Positions 1 to 8,605 of a DNA stretch of 64,000 bases are shown here, in pieces. The DNA comes from Candidatus Thermodiscus eudorianus. Its GTDB lineage: Archaea > Thermoproteota > Thermoprotei_A > Sulfolobales > Acidilobaceae. The stretch lies in NCBI GenBank assembly GCA_015521085.1, contig WAOW01000008.1, positions 1-64,000 on the forward strand, written 5' to 3'. Every line of letters starts with the position of its first letter. Within the stretch, counting starts at the first letter, position 1. Below the pieces are notes generated by a model. The model was not told the DNA's origin, made no database searches, and worked only from the letters and a program-made list of their open reading frames with translations. Made by a program: the position numbers and the translations under genes.

Positions 1-1624
1 CAGAGAGTTCAAAATAAGCAAGACTAAGAGCCTTCGTCAACAGCTATTCTATGTGGATAGCTGTGTTCAAAATAAGCAAGACTAAGAGACCCTGCCTGCA
101 ACACTAGACCGGGGTGTCTAGCGTGTTCAAAATAAGCAAGACTAAGAGATGAGAAGAGTGTGGACTGGGACCCCACCCGACCCAGTTCAAAATAAGCAAG
201 ACTAAGAGCCAACGACAAGCCGCTCAAAAAGCTGATAATAAAATTCCAGTTCAAAATAAGCAAGACTAAGAGTCGTGTTACAGTGTTAGAGTGGAAGTGA
301 TCGAGTTCAAAATAAGCAAGACTAAGAGCTATCTTCAAGTCCCTGTCTTCGTAGTCGAGGTGGTTCAAAATAAGCAAGACTAAGAGCGATCCACGCATTC
401 GTCCGGAACCACCCAGAGTACAGGTTCAAAATAAGCAAGACTAAGAGATTATATCACTTTTATTTTGGCGTAAGAGGTAAGCCAGTTCAAAATAAGCAAG
501 ACTAAGAGGGATGTAATATTGTTAGGCTACTCGCCTCGCTGACGGGTTCAAAATAAGCAAGACTAAGAGTATCGCGTCCGCGTCTGAAGCGAAATAGAGT
601 ACTCCGTTCAAAATAAGCAAGACTAAGAGGTGTATTGGCTGATGGTACTGTGATTTGTGATAAGGGTTCAAAATAAGCAAGACTAAGAGAGCACGTAATA
701 CCAGTCAAAGAGGTGTGGTGCTAGTTCAAAATAAGCAAGACTAAGAGTCCATCTACTAGCGTTTCCGTGCTAACATCCCAGTTCAAAATAAGCAAGACTA
801 AGAGCGTACTTCGAGCGTAGCTCCATGTTCTCCTGTTCAAAATAAGCAAGACTAAGAGGCCTCGTCATGTCGCTGGCGGTGTACTAGCTAGTTCAAAATA
901 AGCAAGACTAAGAGCGCAGAGATTCAACATCAAGGCCGCCCTCGTCTCCGTCAGGTTCAAAATAAGCAAGACTAAGAGTGGTATGGGATCCTGGAGGTGG
1001 TGGAAGCGTGATTGTGTTCAAAATAAGCAAGACTAAGAGTAAGGCCTAGTCCACGAAGAGACTCCAGCATCTCTAGGTTCAAAATAAGCAAGACTAAGAG
1101 GGCAGCGGGATTACTCGGCCTTCATCACTAACGTCTAGTTCAAAATAAGCAAGACTAAGAGCTGGGCCCTGACGCTTCTCTATATAATAATTACAAGTTC
1201 AAAATAAGCAAGACTAAGAGGCTACGCAAGCGGTGTCTTCAATCAAACCGTGTCCTCCCGTTCAAAATAAGCAAGACTAAGAGAGATATACTAATACTAA
1301 ATCTTTTTTCCTCATCGTTCAAAATAAGCAAGACTAAGAGTAATATGGTGTTTTATTATGCGTTCGTATGCTGTTCAAAATAAGCAAGACTAAGAGCAAA
1401 TCCACTACCTCGAATCCCTCATCGCTGTGTTCAAAATAAGCAAGACTAAGAGCTAGATAGTTCTTCATCGGCAGCTCGTTTATCAACGTTCAAAATAAGC
1501 AAGACTAAGAGGCCACGTAATCGACACAAAGCCATTCTTCATGCTGTTCAAAATAAGCAAGACTAAGAGACGAGGCGCGGGCCCAGGTACGTGATACTAT
1601 CGTTCAAAATAAGCAAGGCAAGAG
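1..1624 (-). CRISPR. CRISPR array, 28 visible repeats of 24 bp
   Basis: Twenty-seven identical 24-bp repeats, read on the plus strand as GTTCAAAATAAG followed by CAAGACTAAGAG, plus one altered 23-bp repeat at 1602-1624 (GGCA in place of GACTA). The first whole repeat is 7-30; bases 1-6 are the end of a spacer, so the array continues left of the window. The 27 complete spacers are 30-40 bp and all differ. Several are AT-rich (448-484, 1284-1316), unlike the host, as expected for virus or plasmid DNA. The reverse complement ends in TATTTTGAAC, which resembles the usual 5' handle of crenarchaeal type I crRNAs, so I favour leftward transcription. The altered repeat at the right end would normally mark the leader-distal end, so the strand is uncertain. 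Confidence 0.97.
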
Positions 1625-1787
1625 TGGGGAACGAGCATGTTTACGGGTTCTAGCCCTTAGTACCTGATAAAGGTAAATAAGCTCCGGAGAGAGTGAAGAG
1701 GTAAGGGGGCGAGCGGGTCAGCGTGCCAACCGCACATCACGGATCAGCTCGTTCGGGGTTCGTTATCCCCGCCCCCGGTATCTAGTG
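1625..1787. other. CRISPR flank, possible leader
   Basis: A non-coding stretch between the last repeat and the cas6 promoter. On the minus strand it holds an AT-rich patch around 1661-1680 (TTATTTACCTTTATC) about 40-60 nt before the repeat at 1602, which could be the TATA region of a leader driving the array leftward. The rest is GC-rich and shows no repeats. If the array is instead read rightward, this is only the trailer. No gene is seen here. Confidence 0.4.
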
Positions 1788-1800
1788 TTAGATAAAAATT
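1788..1800 (+). promoter_or_regulatory. Putative promoter of cas6
   Basis: The sequence TTAGATAAAAATT stands out as AT-rich in a GC-rich flank, about 45 nt before the TTG start of the Cas6-type gene. It fits a TATA box with a short untranslated leader. No other candidate lies between the CRISPR array and the gene. Confidence 0.5.
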
Positions 1801-1842
1801 GAGTAAGAGCAATGAGTGATTGGAGTTACCATTTGACTTTTC

Positions 1843-2826
1843 TTGGGAAAGTATGGATATTGGGAGGTTGTAGAGACGATTATAATTGAAGTTAGAGGTA
1901 GTGATGAGACATTGGGGCCTCTCTATAGGTCGGTGTTTGAGGACGTTGGCGGGTTCCTGGTTTCGCTGAAGCTCAAGCTGTATTTCAAGGGCAACGTTAT
2001 ACTGCCCCCCTATACTTCTAGGGTGACGAAGTACATCATTTATTCTAGCGATTGCTTCGGCAAGCTGAGGGAGCTATACGAGTCTCGCTCGAAGTTTAGG
2101 CCAGTCACCTTGTCAACGCTCCACACGCTCTCCGGCAAGCCCCTGTACAAGCGCGGTAGCGAGGAGCAACTGATCTCTGTCCGCGAGGGTATGACGTTGA
2201 CGGCGTCTATAACGTACTTCACCCGGGAGGGGAGCCCGCTGGACTACTCGCTCTACGACTGCAGTGGCACGGTGCGGGAGCCCTTCAATAACATCGAGTT
2301 CTCGATCTGGGAGATCGAGGTGCTGCGCCTAGAAAGCCTATCGCTCGGGCTCGACAAGGGGGATATTATACGGCTCGACTTTAAGACGCCGCTCGTGATG
2401 AGCACGAAGGTAATGACCCCTCCATCCCTGAAGAGCCTACCGTTGATAAAGAACACGCCCAACGAGTACAGGCTCCTCCCCACACCCGGCTACGTAGCGG
2501 CCTCAGCGATGAGGGTCTGGCTCGGGGTAGTCAACGGCGTGGATCCCGACGAGTACCATGCGCCTTACGGGATAGGCCGTCTAGCAGACATCTTCACGCC
2601 CGAGATAGACTATAGGATAAGGCCGGTTACAATAGTCTACGGCAAGGATAAGTCCGGCAGGCTGAGGAAGGTCAGGGGAGTGGTCGGCCACGTATCCTAC
2701 CTACTACGGTCGAGGAAGATAGCCGTGACCCTGGACAGGCTCTTCGCCCTCGCCGCTAGAATGGGCCTAGGGAAGAATAGGAGCATAGGCTTTGGAGAGT
2801 TATCCATAACAACCTACAGGCCCTAA
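1843..2826 (+). CDS. cas6: CRISPR-associated endoribonuclease Cas6
   Basis: Predicted pre-crRNA processing endonuclease (327 aa) that would cut within the repeats of the adjacent array. The C-terminal part carries the Cas6/PF10040-like signature: a stretch with GVVGHVSY near residue 280, then the glycine-rich loop GLGKNRSIGFGEL near 308-320. The N-terminal ferredoxin-like half is less distinctive. It is longer than many Cas6 proteins. The TTG at 1843 is chosen because an in-frame stop lies at 1834-1836 and no ATG or GTG is near. It lies about 220 bp from the array and points away from it. No other cas gene is visible to its right, so interference and adaptation genes must be elsewhere or left of the window. 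The family call is fairly firm; catalytic residues cannot be assigned from sequence alone. Confidence 0.85.
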   Translation: MGKYGYWEVVETIIIEVRGSDETLGPLYRSVFEDVGGFLVSLKLKLYFKGNVILPPYTSRVTKYIIYSSDCFGKLRELYESRSKFRPVTLSTLHTLSGKPLYKRGSEEQLISVREGMTLTASITYFTREGSPLDYSLYDCSGTVREPFNNIEFSIWEIEVLRLESLSLGLDKGDIIRLDFKTPLVMSTKVMTPPSLKSLPLIKNTPNEYRLLPTPGYVAASAMRVWLGVVNGVDPDEYHAPYGIGRLADIFTPEIDYRIRPVTIVYGKDKSGRLRKVRGVVGHVSYLLRSRKIAVTLDRLFALAARMGLGKNRSIGFGELSITTYRP

Positions 2827-2927
2827 CCCCTCCCCCGGCGCCTCGTGGCAACGCCTTCGGGTCAACGACCCGAGGGTTATAACTAAAAATTAATGCCCTT
2901 AAATACGTCGTATATCGCTCCACGGCC

Positions 2928-3692
2928 TTGGAGCGTGACCCCGTCTTGACTACGACCAGCGGGCCAGGGACCGCCTCACTACCCCCGCCCACATATGGCG
3001 GAGGGACCCTGGAGAGACTGGAGGATCAGCCTAAGAGGATCATGAAGATAATACTCGCCGGGACGATAGCGACAGCCGCCGCCTCACTCTACGGCTATAT
3101 AGCCACCAGAGACAGGAACCTGCTCCTGGCATTGCTCGTAGTACTCGCGACGCTTCCAGTGGATGTAGCCTTGATATACGGGCTCGCAGTATCCTACTAC
3201 AGGCGGCTGAAGAAATTCATATACGAGGTACTCGGGCTCCTGGAGCCAGAGGCCTACGGGGTCCTGTATAAGGGAGGATACATCCTGGTCTCCACCAGGC
3301 TCAGAAGCGGGGAAACCCTCCTACTAGCCATACCAAAGGCCAGCTACATGTACCTGGAGATAATACGCACGCTATCGCCCCGCCACTCCAAGCCAGCGGA
3401 CTCCGTATCGGAGATCGTGAGACTCGGAATACACTTCTCGCGCACCATAGGGTTCACGAAGGCCTGGCTCGGCCTGAGGAGAGGCAGGGGTAGATGCGAT
3501 CGCGTCGAGAAGGAGCTGAAAGGAGAGGTAAGGGTCCTCGACCCCTACAGGCCCGTCATAAACTACGGCGTCGGAGAGGGAATACTAGTATACATCTTCT
3601 GCCCTAGGGGCGTCGACTCGTCTATCGACGAGGTGAAGCGTATACTGGAGGAGTACCTCCCGGGGAGGGAGGATAGTAGTGGACTCCCATGA
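2928..3692 (+). CDS. Unknown membrane protein
   Basis: A 254-aa protein that I do not recognise. A proline/glycine/threonine-rich N-terminal tail (about 1-35) is followed by two hydrophobic segments at about 41-59 and 65-90, then a soluble domain of about 160 residues rich in Arg, Lys and Glu that probably faces the cytoplasm. The start is TTG at 2928, with a TATA-like CTTAAATA at 2898-2905, about 26 nt upstream, fitting a leaderless mRNA. It follows cas6 by about 100 bp but has its own promoter, so it is not clearly part of a CRISPR operon. Reading-frame length and codon use match the neighbours, so I take it as real. Confidence 0.75.
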   Translation: MERDPVLTTTSGPGTASLPPPTYGGGTLERLEDQPKRIMKIILAGTIATAAASLYGYIATRDRNLLLALLVVLATLPVDVALIYGLAVSYYRRLKKFIYEVLGLLEPEAYGVLYKGGYILVSTRLRSGETLLLAIPKASYMYLEIIRTLSPRHSKPADSVSEIVRLGIHFSRTIGFTKAWLGLRRGRGRCDRVEKELKGEVRVLDPYRPVINYGVGEGILVYIFCPRGVDSSIDEVKRILEEYLPGREDSSGLP

Positions 3693-3709
3693 AGTCTTTA
3701 GCAGGGGGT

Positions 3710-3786
3710 TGGCGCCGGGGAGGGGACTCGAACCCCCGACCACCGGGTTAACAGCCCGGCGCTCTACCTAGCTGAGCTACCCCGGC
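3710..3786 (-). tRNA. tRNA-Asn (GTT)
   Basis: Full cloverleaf on the minus strand: 7-bp acceptor stem GCCGGGG/CCCCGGC, D arm with TAGCTCAG, anticodon loop CTGTTAA (anticodon GTT), T arm with GGTTCGAGTCC, discriminator G and an encoded CCA at 3710-3712. There is no intron. It lies just after the unknown membrane protein gene on the opposite strand. Confidence 0.95.
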
Positions 3787-3816
3787 GCCCATCCATGATA
3801 GAGCTTTATGGGGGTT

Positions 3817-4200
3817 TTAGGGGTTTTGGGTCTCCTCCAGGGACAGCAGGTCCATTACGAACTCGTATAGCCCGTCCTTCCTCAGGCCCCTCTCCATTCT
3901 ATAGAGTTGCTCCGGGGCCACTCCATAGATCCTGGCGGTCTTGTAGGGTGGTATCCCGTGGGCCCTTGAGTATAGTAGTAGGATTAGGCTCCTGAGGGCC
4001 CTGGGGTTGCTCAGCCTCGCCCTGTACTTGTAGTGGGTTACTAGTTCTTCGAGCACCCTTCTAGCGGCTATGCTCTTTTTGAGCCACTCGATGACTTCCT
4101 CGGGCAGCTCTACGGTCTTGGGCTTGCCTATACCATAGACTACGACTCTACCCGGCTCCCGGAACTCCAGCGTGGCTTCTGCGTTGGCTCTCCCTGGCAC
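3817..4200 (-). CDS. Small HTH-like protein, function unknown
   Basis: A 127-aa basic protein between two tRNA genes on the same strand. Residues about 60-105 look helical, and the stretch KTARIYGVAPEQLYRMERG (about 82-100) resembles a helix-turn-helix with recognition helix. A beta-rich N-terminal part (VVVYGIGKPKTVELPEE, about 19-36) looks like an AbrB-like or hinge segment, but I cannot assign a family. The start is GTG at 4200. On the minus strand a TATA-like CTTTAAAG lies near 4238-4245, some 40 nt upstream. It may be a transcription regulator; this is inference from the HTH-like pattern only. Confidence 0.6.
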   Translation of the reverse strand: MPGRANAEATLEFREPGRVVVYGIGKPKTVELPEEVIEWLKKSIAARRVLEELVTHYKYRARLSNPRALRSLILLLYSRAHGIPPYKTARIYGVAPEQLYRMERGLRKDGLYEFVMDLLSLEETQNP

Positions 4201-4343
4201 TAGGAGGGCACCGGGTTCTTGTAGGCGTGTTCCAGAGGGCTTTAAAGTTTAAGAGTATTATGAACTATTTAGGAGATCCCAGAATAGATTCCAGGCTCGA
4301 CTATACTGATGGAGTTAGGGCCCGTGTTCTTACTCGGCGTGTG

Positions 4344-4420
4344 TGGTGGGCCCGGGGGGACTCGAACCCCCGACCTACGGGTCTGGAGCCCGCCGCTCTG
4401 CCTGGCTGAGCTACGGGCCC
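4344..4420 (-). tRNA. tRNA-Trp (CCA), no intron
   Basis: Cloverleaf on the minus strand: acceptor GGGCCCG/CGGGCCC, anticodon stem GCGGG/CCCGT, loop CTCCAGA giving anticodon CCA, T stem GGGGG/CCCCC, discriminator A, encoded CCA at 4344-4346. The loop is continuous, so there is no intron, whereas most archaeal tRNA-Trp genes carry one that serves as a C/D guide RNA. The 190 bp to its right (4421-4610) hold nothing I can identify. Confidence 0.9.
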
Positions 4421-4610
4421 TCTACAGCCAGGCACCGTACTCTGGTAATTACGGGTTGGATGTAATAAGGGTTCCCGGCCGACCTACAGGAGTGCGGGGT
4501 AGCTGCTGGCGGATGACAGAGGCTCAGAACCCGGGTCTAGAGGTCATGGAAGCATTGGCGGTGTAGTGGCTGGTGAAGACAAGGCCCGCATGAGACGCCG
4601 CGGCTACCCC

Positions 4611-5627
4611 CTACTGCCCTTTGAGCCACCCCTCCAAGTAGCCCTTGGCTAGTGGATAGTGGCACGCGACCCGTCTCCCTGACTCCACCTCCCTCAACGG
4701 TGGCTCCTCAACCCTGCACTTCTCCTCGGCGAAAGGGCATCTCGTGTGGAACCTACAGCCGGGGGGCACATTCCTCGGGTCGGCGATCTCGCCCTTTATC
4801 TCAAGCCTCTTCTTCCTCCTCAGCCTTATGCTAGGCGCTGCCGTGGCGAGGGCCATTGTGTATGGGTGCCGGGGGTCCCTCAGCACCTCGTCGGCCTCGC
4901 CGTACTCGACTATCTTGCCCAGGTACATGACTGCGATCTTGTCCGAGATGATCCTGGCCACGGATAGGTCGTGTGTTATGAAGATCATGGCGAGCCCATA
5001 CTCCTCCTGGAAGCTCTTTAGCAGTTCCAGGATAGAGGCCCTCATAGACACGTCTATCATCGAGACCGGTTCATCGGCAACCACGAACTCGGGCTTAAGG
5101 ATCATGGCCCTAGCGATGACAGCCCTCTGCCTCTGCCCTCCGCTCAGCTGGCTGGGGATTCTCTCGTAGAAGTCCTCCGCTGGGGTAAGCCCCACCCTCT
5201 CCAACATGGCCATGGCCCTGTCGCGGGCCTCCTCTCTAGTGGCGAGCCCATGGACCAGTAGGGGCTCTGCAATCGCCTCTCCCACGGGTTTACGCGGGTT
5301 CAGGCTCGCATAGGGGTCCTGGTATATCATTTGCATCCTAGTCCTGTAGGGCCTGAGCTCCCTCCTCGACATGTGGGTTATGTCGACGCCGTCAAACACT
5401 ATCCTACCCTCATCGGGCTCCAATAGCCTCAAAACGAGCCTCCCAGTAGTAGTCTTTCCACAGCCTGACTCTCCGACGAGGGAAAGGGTCTCACCCCTAT
5501 CCACCGTAAAGCTAACGCCGTCGACGGCCTTCACAACGTGTCTCTCTCCGGCTAGGAAGCCGCCGCCCTGGACGAAGTACTTCTTCAGGCCCTCGACTAC
5601 AAGCAGGGGCTCACCCAACCCGCTCAC
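4611..5627 (-). CDS. dppF: Peptide ABC transporter ATPase (DppF/OppF type)
   Basis: Second ATPase of a dipeptide/oligopeptide importer, on the cytoplasmic face of the permease pair. The 338-aa protein has Walker [10 protein letters not shown] at 52-60, a Q-loop near 103, signature LSGGQRQR at 161-168, Walker B FVVADEP at 181-187 and an ITHD switch near 218. A C-terminal oligo_HPY-type extension with the [11 protein letters not shown] motif is typical of Dpp/Opp ATPases. It is the last gene of the operon and overlaps dppD by 4 bp, implying translational coupling. Substrate specificity (peptide, or sugar as in some hyperthermophile Opp systems) cannot be read from the ATPase. Confidence 0.95.
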   Translation of the reverse strand: MSGLGEPLLVVEGLKKYFVQGGGFLAGERHVVKAVDGVSFTVDRGETLSLVGESGCGKTTTGRLVLRLLEPDEGRIVFDGVDITHMSRRELRPYRTRMQMIYQDPYASLNPRKPVGEAIAEPLLVHGLATREEARDRAMAMLERVGLTPAEDFYERIPSQLSGGQRQRAVIARAMILKPEFVVADEPVSMIDVSMRASILELLKSFQEEYGLAMIFITHDLSVARIISDKIAVMYLGKIVEYGEADEVLRDPRHPYTMALATAAPSIRLRRKKRLEIKGEIADPRNVPPGCRFHTRCPFAEEKCRVEEPPLREVESGRRVACHYPLAKGYLEGWLKGQ

Positions 5628-6589
5628 CTCCTATACAGGTGGCATGCAACCAGCCTCCCATCGACCTCGACCAGCTTAGGCTCTACCCTGTCACAGGGCT
5701 CGAATCTACTCGGACACCTCGGGTGGAACGGGCATCCCGGGGGCGGCCTCCTCAAGTCCGGCGGGTTGCCCGGTATCCCGGCGATCCTCTTGGGCCCCCA
5801 TAGGTCTGGGGCGCTGTCGAGCAATCCCTTAGTGTAGGGGTGGAGCGGATCCTCCACTATAGCGTCGACGGGGCCATACTCCACGAGCCTGCCCGCATAC
5901 ATTACAGCTATCCTGCTACTCCTCTCAGCCGCTAGTGCTATATCGTGTGTGATTAGTAGCACAGTCATCTTGAGCTCCCTCATCAAGTCCTCCAGCAAGT
6001 CCATTATCTTGGCCTGCACGATAACGTCCAACGCAGTCGTTGGCTCGTCAGCTATGAGTAGTGAGGGCTTCAACGCCACAGCCGCTGCTATGAGGACCCT
6101 CTGCCTCTGCCCCCCGCTCAGTTGGTGTGGGTAGTAGGAGACCCTGTCGCCAGGGATACCCACCATTTCGAGCGCCTCCTTCGCAAGCCTGATTGCCTCC
6201 TCCTTGTCCCGGGTCACCCCATGAGTTAGGTAGACGTCTGCTATCTGGTCCCCGACCTTCCTAACAGGGTCTAGGCTCGTCATGGGGTCCTGGAAGACCA
6301 TTGAGATCTTAGTACCCCTTATCTCCCTCATCTTCGAGTCCGGTAGCCTGGTTAGGTCTGTTCCCTCGAAGATGATCCTCCCAGAGGCGATTACCCCGGG
6401 GGGAGGGACGAGGCGGAGTAGGGCTAGTGCGAGAGTGCTTTTACCACTCCCAGATTCTCCCACGAAGCTCACGAACTCCCCCTTGGGTATCTCAAGGCTA
6501 ACCCCATCTACAGCCTTGACGACCCCAGTCAGGGTATAGTAGTGTACGCTGAGGCCCTCGATCCTAACCAGTGCCTCCACGGTTCTCAC
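5624..6589 (-). CDS. dppD: Peptide ABC transporter ATPase (DppD/OppD type)
   Basis: First ATPase of the peptide importer (321 aa). Walker [10 protein letters not shown] is at 44-52, signature LSGGQRQR at 157-164, Walker B LLIADEP at 177-183, followed by the D-loop and ITHD. The C-terminal [14 protein letters not shown] motif marks the oligo_HPY domain. It overlaps dppC upstream and dppF downstream by 4 bp each, so the three genes form one tightly coupled unit. It would pair with DppF as a heterodimer that powers transport through DppB/DppC. Confidence 0.95.
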   Translation of the reverse strand: MRTVEALVRIEGLSVHYYTLTGVVKAVDGVSLEIPKGEFVSFVGESGSGKSTLALALLRLVPPPGVIASGRIIFEGTDLTRLPDSKMREIRGTKISMVFQDPMTSLDPVRKVGDQIADVYLTHGVTRDKEEAIRLAKEALEMVGIPGDRVSYYPHQLSGGQRQRVLIAAAVALKPSLLIADEPTTALDVIVQAKIMDLLEDLMRELKMTVLLITHDIALAAERSSRIAVMYAGRLVEYGPVDAIVEDPLHPYTKGLLDSAPDLWGPKRIAGIPGNPPDLRRPPPGCPFHPRCPSRFEPCDRVEPKLVEVDGRLVACHLYRR

Positions 6590-7473
6590 CTCTCAGTCCT
6601 TATAGCGTACCTCTCTCCAAGGCCCTCTCCCACGAGCGCGAAGCCCAGGGCTAGTAGGGTTATTGCGAGCCCCGGGAAGAGGGTCGTCCACCACATCCCC
6701 TGGTCTATATACCTCAACCCCACCCTCAGGTCGAGCCCCCAGTCGGGGCTCGGATAGGATACGGTGAGGCCGAAGAAGGCTAGGCCCGCCTCGGTCAATA
6801 TGGCGTCCGTAGCCGCCAAGCCGAATACCACGAGCACAGTGGGAGCCACGTTTGGCAGGACGTGTCTAAGCATAATGTGCCTGTCCGGGTAGCCGAGGGC
6901 CTCAGCCGCCTCTATGTAGAGGCTCTCCCTCACTTCAAGGACCTGGCCCCTGACCATCCTGAAGAACGTGGGCACGTAGACCACGCTCAGGGATATAGCG
7001 GCGTTCGAGGGGCTGGGGCCGAGGACGCTGGCAACGGCAAGGGCCAGGACGATCCCAGGGAACGCGTAGATGCTATCCATCACCATGCTCAAAGCCCTAT
7101 CAAGGACTCCCCCGTAGTAGCCCGAGACCAGGCCCAGGGGGACGCCCATGGCCATTGAGAGTATCGCTGATAGCGCTACGACGTAGAGTACGATCCTAGA
7201 CCCCCACACGATACGTGAGAAGACGTCGTATCCAAGCTCTGTCGTACCGAATATATGGCTCCTGTCGGGGGGCTGGGGCGTACCCGCTAGCTCCCCGGGG
7301 ACACTCCTCTCCGTAGGGCCATAGGGGGCTATCCACGGCGCGAACACGGCGAGAAGTATGAATACCATTATCAGGGAGAGCCCTGTTACGAGTAGTCCCC
7401 GGCCGGGCTTCCTGCCGAAAACCTCACCGGTGATGCCCGAGAGCATGCTTCCAGGCTTGACCACGGCCTCCAC
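6586..7473 (-). CDS. dppC: Peptide ABC transporter permease (DppC type)
   Basis: Membrane permease of the importer (295 aa). A hydrophobic N-terminal helix (about 29-52) is followed by a periplasm-side loop with the sequence FGTTELGYDVFSRI, and then by the BPD_transp_1 core of five helices. The EAA-like cytoplasmic motif (EAAEALGYPDRHIMLRHVLPN, about 188-208) contacts the ATPases. The gene follows dppB by 3 bp and overlaps dppD by 4 bp. Length and layout match the DppC family. Confidence 0.93.
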   Translation of the reverse strand: MEAVVKPGSMLSGITGEVFGRKPGRGLLVTGLSLIMVFILLAVFAPWIAPYGPTERSVPGELAGTPQPPDRSHIFGTTELGYDVFSRIVWGSRIVLYVVALSAILSMAMGVPLGLVSGYYGGVLDRALSMVMDSIYAFPGIVLALAVASVLGPSPSNAAISLSVVYVPTFFRMVRGQVLEVRESLYIEAAEALGYPDRHIMLRHVLPNVAPTVLVVFGLAATDAILTEAGLAFFGLTVSYPSPDWGLDLRVGLRYIDQGMWWTTLFPGLAITLLALGFALVGEGLGERYAIRTER

Positions 7474-7476
7474 CCC

Positions 7477-8508
7477 TCAATACCTTATCCTCGGATCCAC
7501 TAGGGCGTAGATTATGTCGACGATGAGGCTCACGACGCCTACTATGAACGCGAAGACTACTATAGTGCCTTGTATGGCGCTGTAGTCGCGGTATTGGATC
7601 TTCTCGAAGAGGTAACTGCCCAGTCCGGGCCACGAGTATGTAGTCTCGGTCAAGACCGCTCCGCCCAGCAGTATGGCTAGCTGTAGCCCCATGTAGGTCA
7701 CTATCGGTATCATAGCGTTCCTCAGGGCGTAGAGTAGTACCTTGTTCTCGGGCAGCCCCCTGGACCTGTAAGCCCTGATGAAGTCGGCCTGCAGTATATC
7801 GGAGAGGTTAGATCTAACCAGCCTCGTATAGGCTCCGCTCAAGACGATGCCTAGGGTGATGCTGGGTAGCACGAGGTGTTTCAGGGCGTTCACAAAGGCG
7901 TATATGTTGCCCGTTATCAGGGAGTCGAGGGTGTAGATCCCGGTTATCCTGTCGAGGTCGATGGAGGGGTCGAGTCTGCCCCCGCTCGGGAGCCAGCCCA
8001 GGTAGACCGAGAACAATAGTATGAGGAGGCTTCCAAGCCACGGTATGAAGAGGGTGTAGGCCACTATGCCGTAAACCCTCATGGCGTAGTCGATCCTGCT
8101 ACCCCTCTTGACCGCCGCGATAGTCCCCGTTAGTATCCCCAGCAAGACGCTGACCGTGAAGCCCCACACGGTCAACTCGATGGTTGCAGGGATCCTATAG
8201 GCTAGATCGTGAGTTATGGACCTGCCCTCTATAACCATGCTCTCGCCGAAATCACCGTGGAGCACTCTCCAGAGATAGTCAAAATACTGTACATAGAGGG
8301 GCTTATCCAGCCCCAGCCTGTGCATCTTCTCCTTCAGTATCTCGGGTGGAACGTAGTGGGTGCCCAGAGCCGAGAGTATGGGGTTGCCGGGTATGACGCG
8401 GAGTATTATGAATATCAGCGTGTAGAGTATTAGTATGGTTGGTATTATGAGTAATGCCCTCACAACCACATACCTGAGTAGGCGTCCCACGCCGTCAGCA
8501 CCATCCAA
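7477..8508 (-). CDS. dppB: Peptide ABC transporter permease (DppB type)
   Basis: First permease subunit (343 aa), with the N-terminal helix RALLIIPTILILYTLIFIIL and conserved loop RVIPGNP of DppB proteins, then a six-helix core and an EAA-like loop (IRAYRSRGLPENKVLLYALRN). The start is TTG at 8508. A second promoter may lie just ahead (minus-strand TGTAAATAGT at 8531-8540), which would allow dppBCDF to be transcribed apart from the binding-protein gene. The 97-bp gap from that gene also contains T-rich minus-strand sequence (about 8556-8576) that could act as a partial terminator. Confidence 0.93.
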   Translation of the reverse strand: MDGADGVGRLLRYVVVRALLIIPTILILYTLIFIILRVIPGNPILSALGTHYVPPEILKEKMHRLGLDKPLYVQYFDYLWRVLHGDFGESMVIEGRSITHDLAYRIPATIELTVWGFTVSVLLGILTGTIAAVKRGSRIDYAMRVYGIVAYTLFIPWLGSLLILLFSVYLGWLPSGGRLDPSIDLDRITGIYTLDSLITGNIYAFVNALKHLVLPSITLGIVLSGAYTRLVRSNLSDILQADFIRAYRSRGLPENKVLLYALRNAMIPIVTYMGLQLAILLGGAVLTETTYSWPGLGSYLFEKIQYRDYSAIQGTIVVFAFIVGVVSLIVDIIYALVDPRIRY

Positions 8509-8530
8509 CTGGCAGGCAGGACCCAGAAGG

Positions 8531-8540
8531 ACTATTTACA
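8531..8540 (-). promoter_or_regulatory. Putative internal promoter before dppB
   Basis: Minus-strand TGTAAATAGT lies about 26 nt upstream of the TTG start of dppB, the spacing of a leaderless archaeal promoter. T-rich sequence just before it on the same strand (CTTTTCCCATTTTTCT, about 8556-8573) may end some transcripts of the preceding binding-protein gene. The two together would give more binding protein than permease. Confidence 0.4.
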
Positions 8541-8605
8541 TTGCACGGTTCATGGCCAGAAAAATGGGAAAAGAGGAATTACTAGTAGAACTATCCTGTC
8601 CACGC

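Noticed and set aside
24-708. Minus-strand reading frames with the repeated peptide LSLAYFE
   Set aside because: They are translations of CRISPR repeats and spacers; the repeated peptide comes from the 24-bp repeat.
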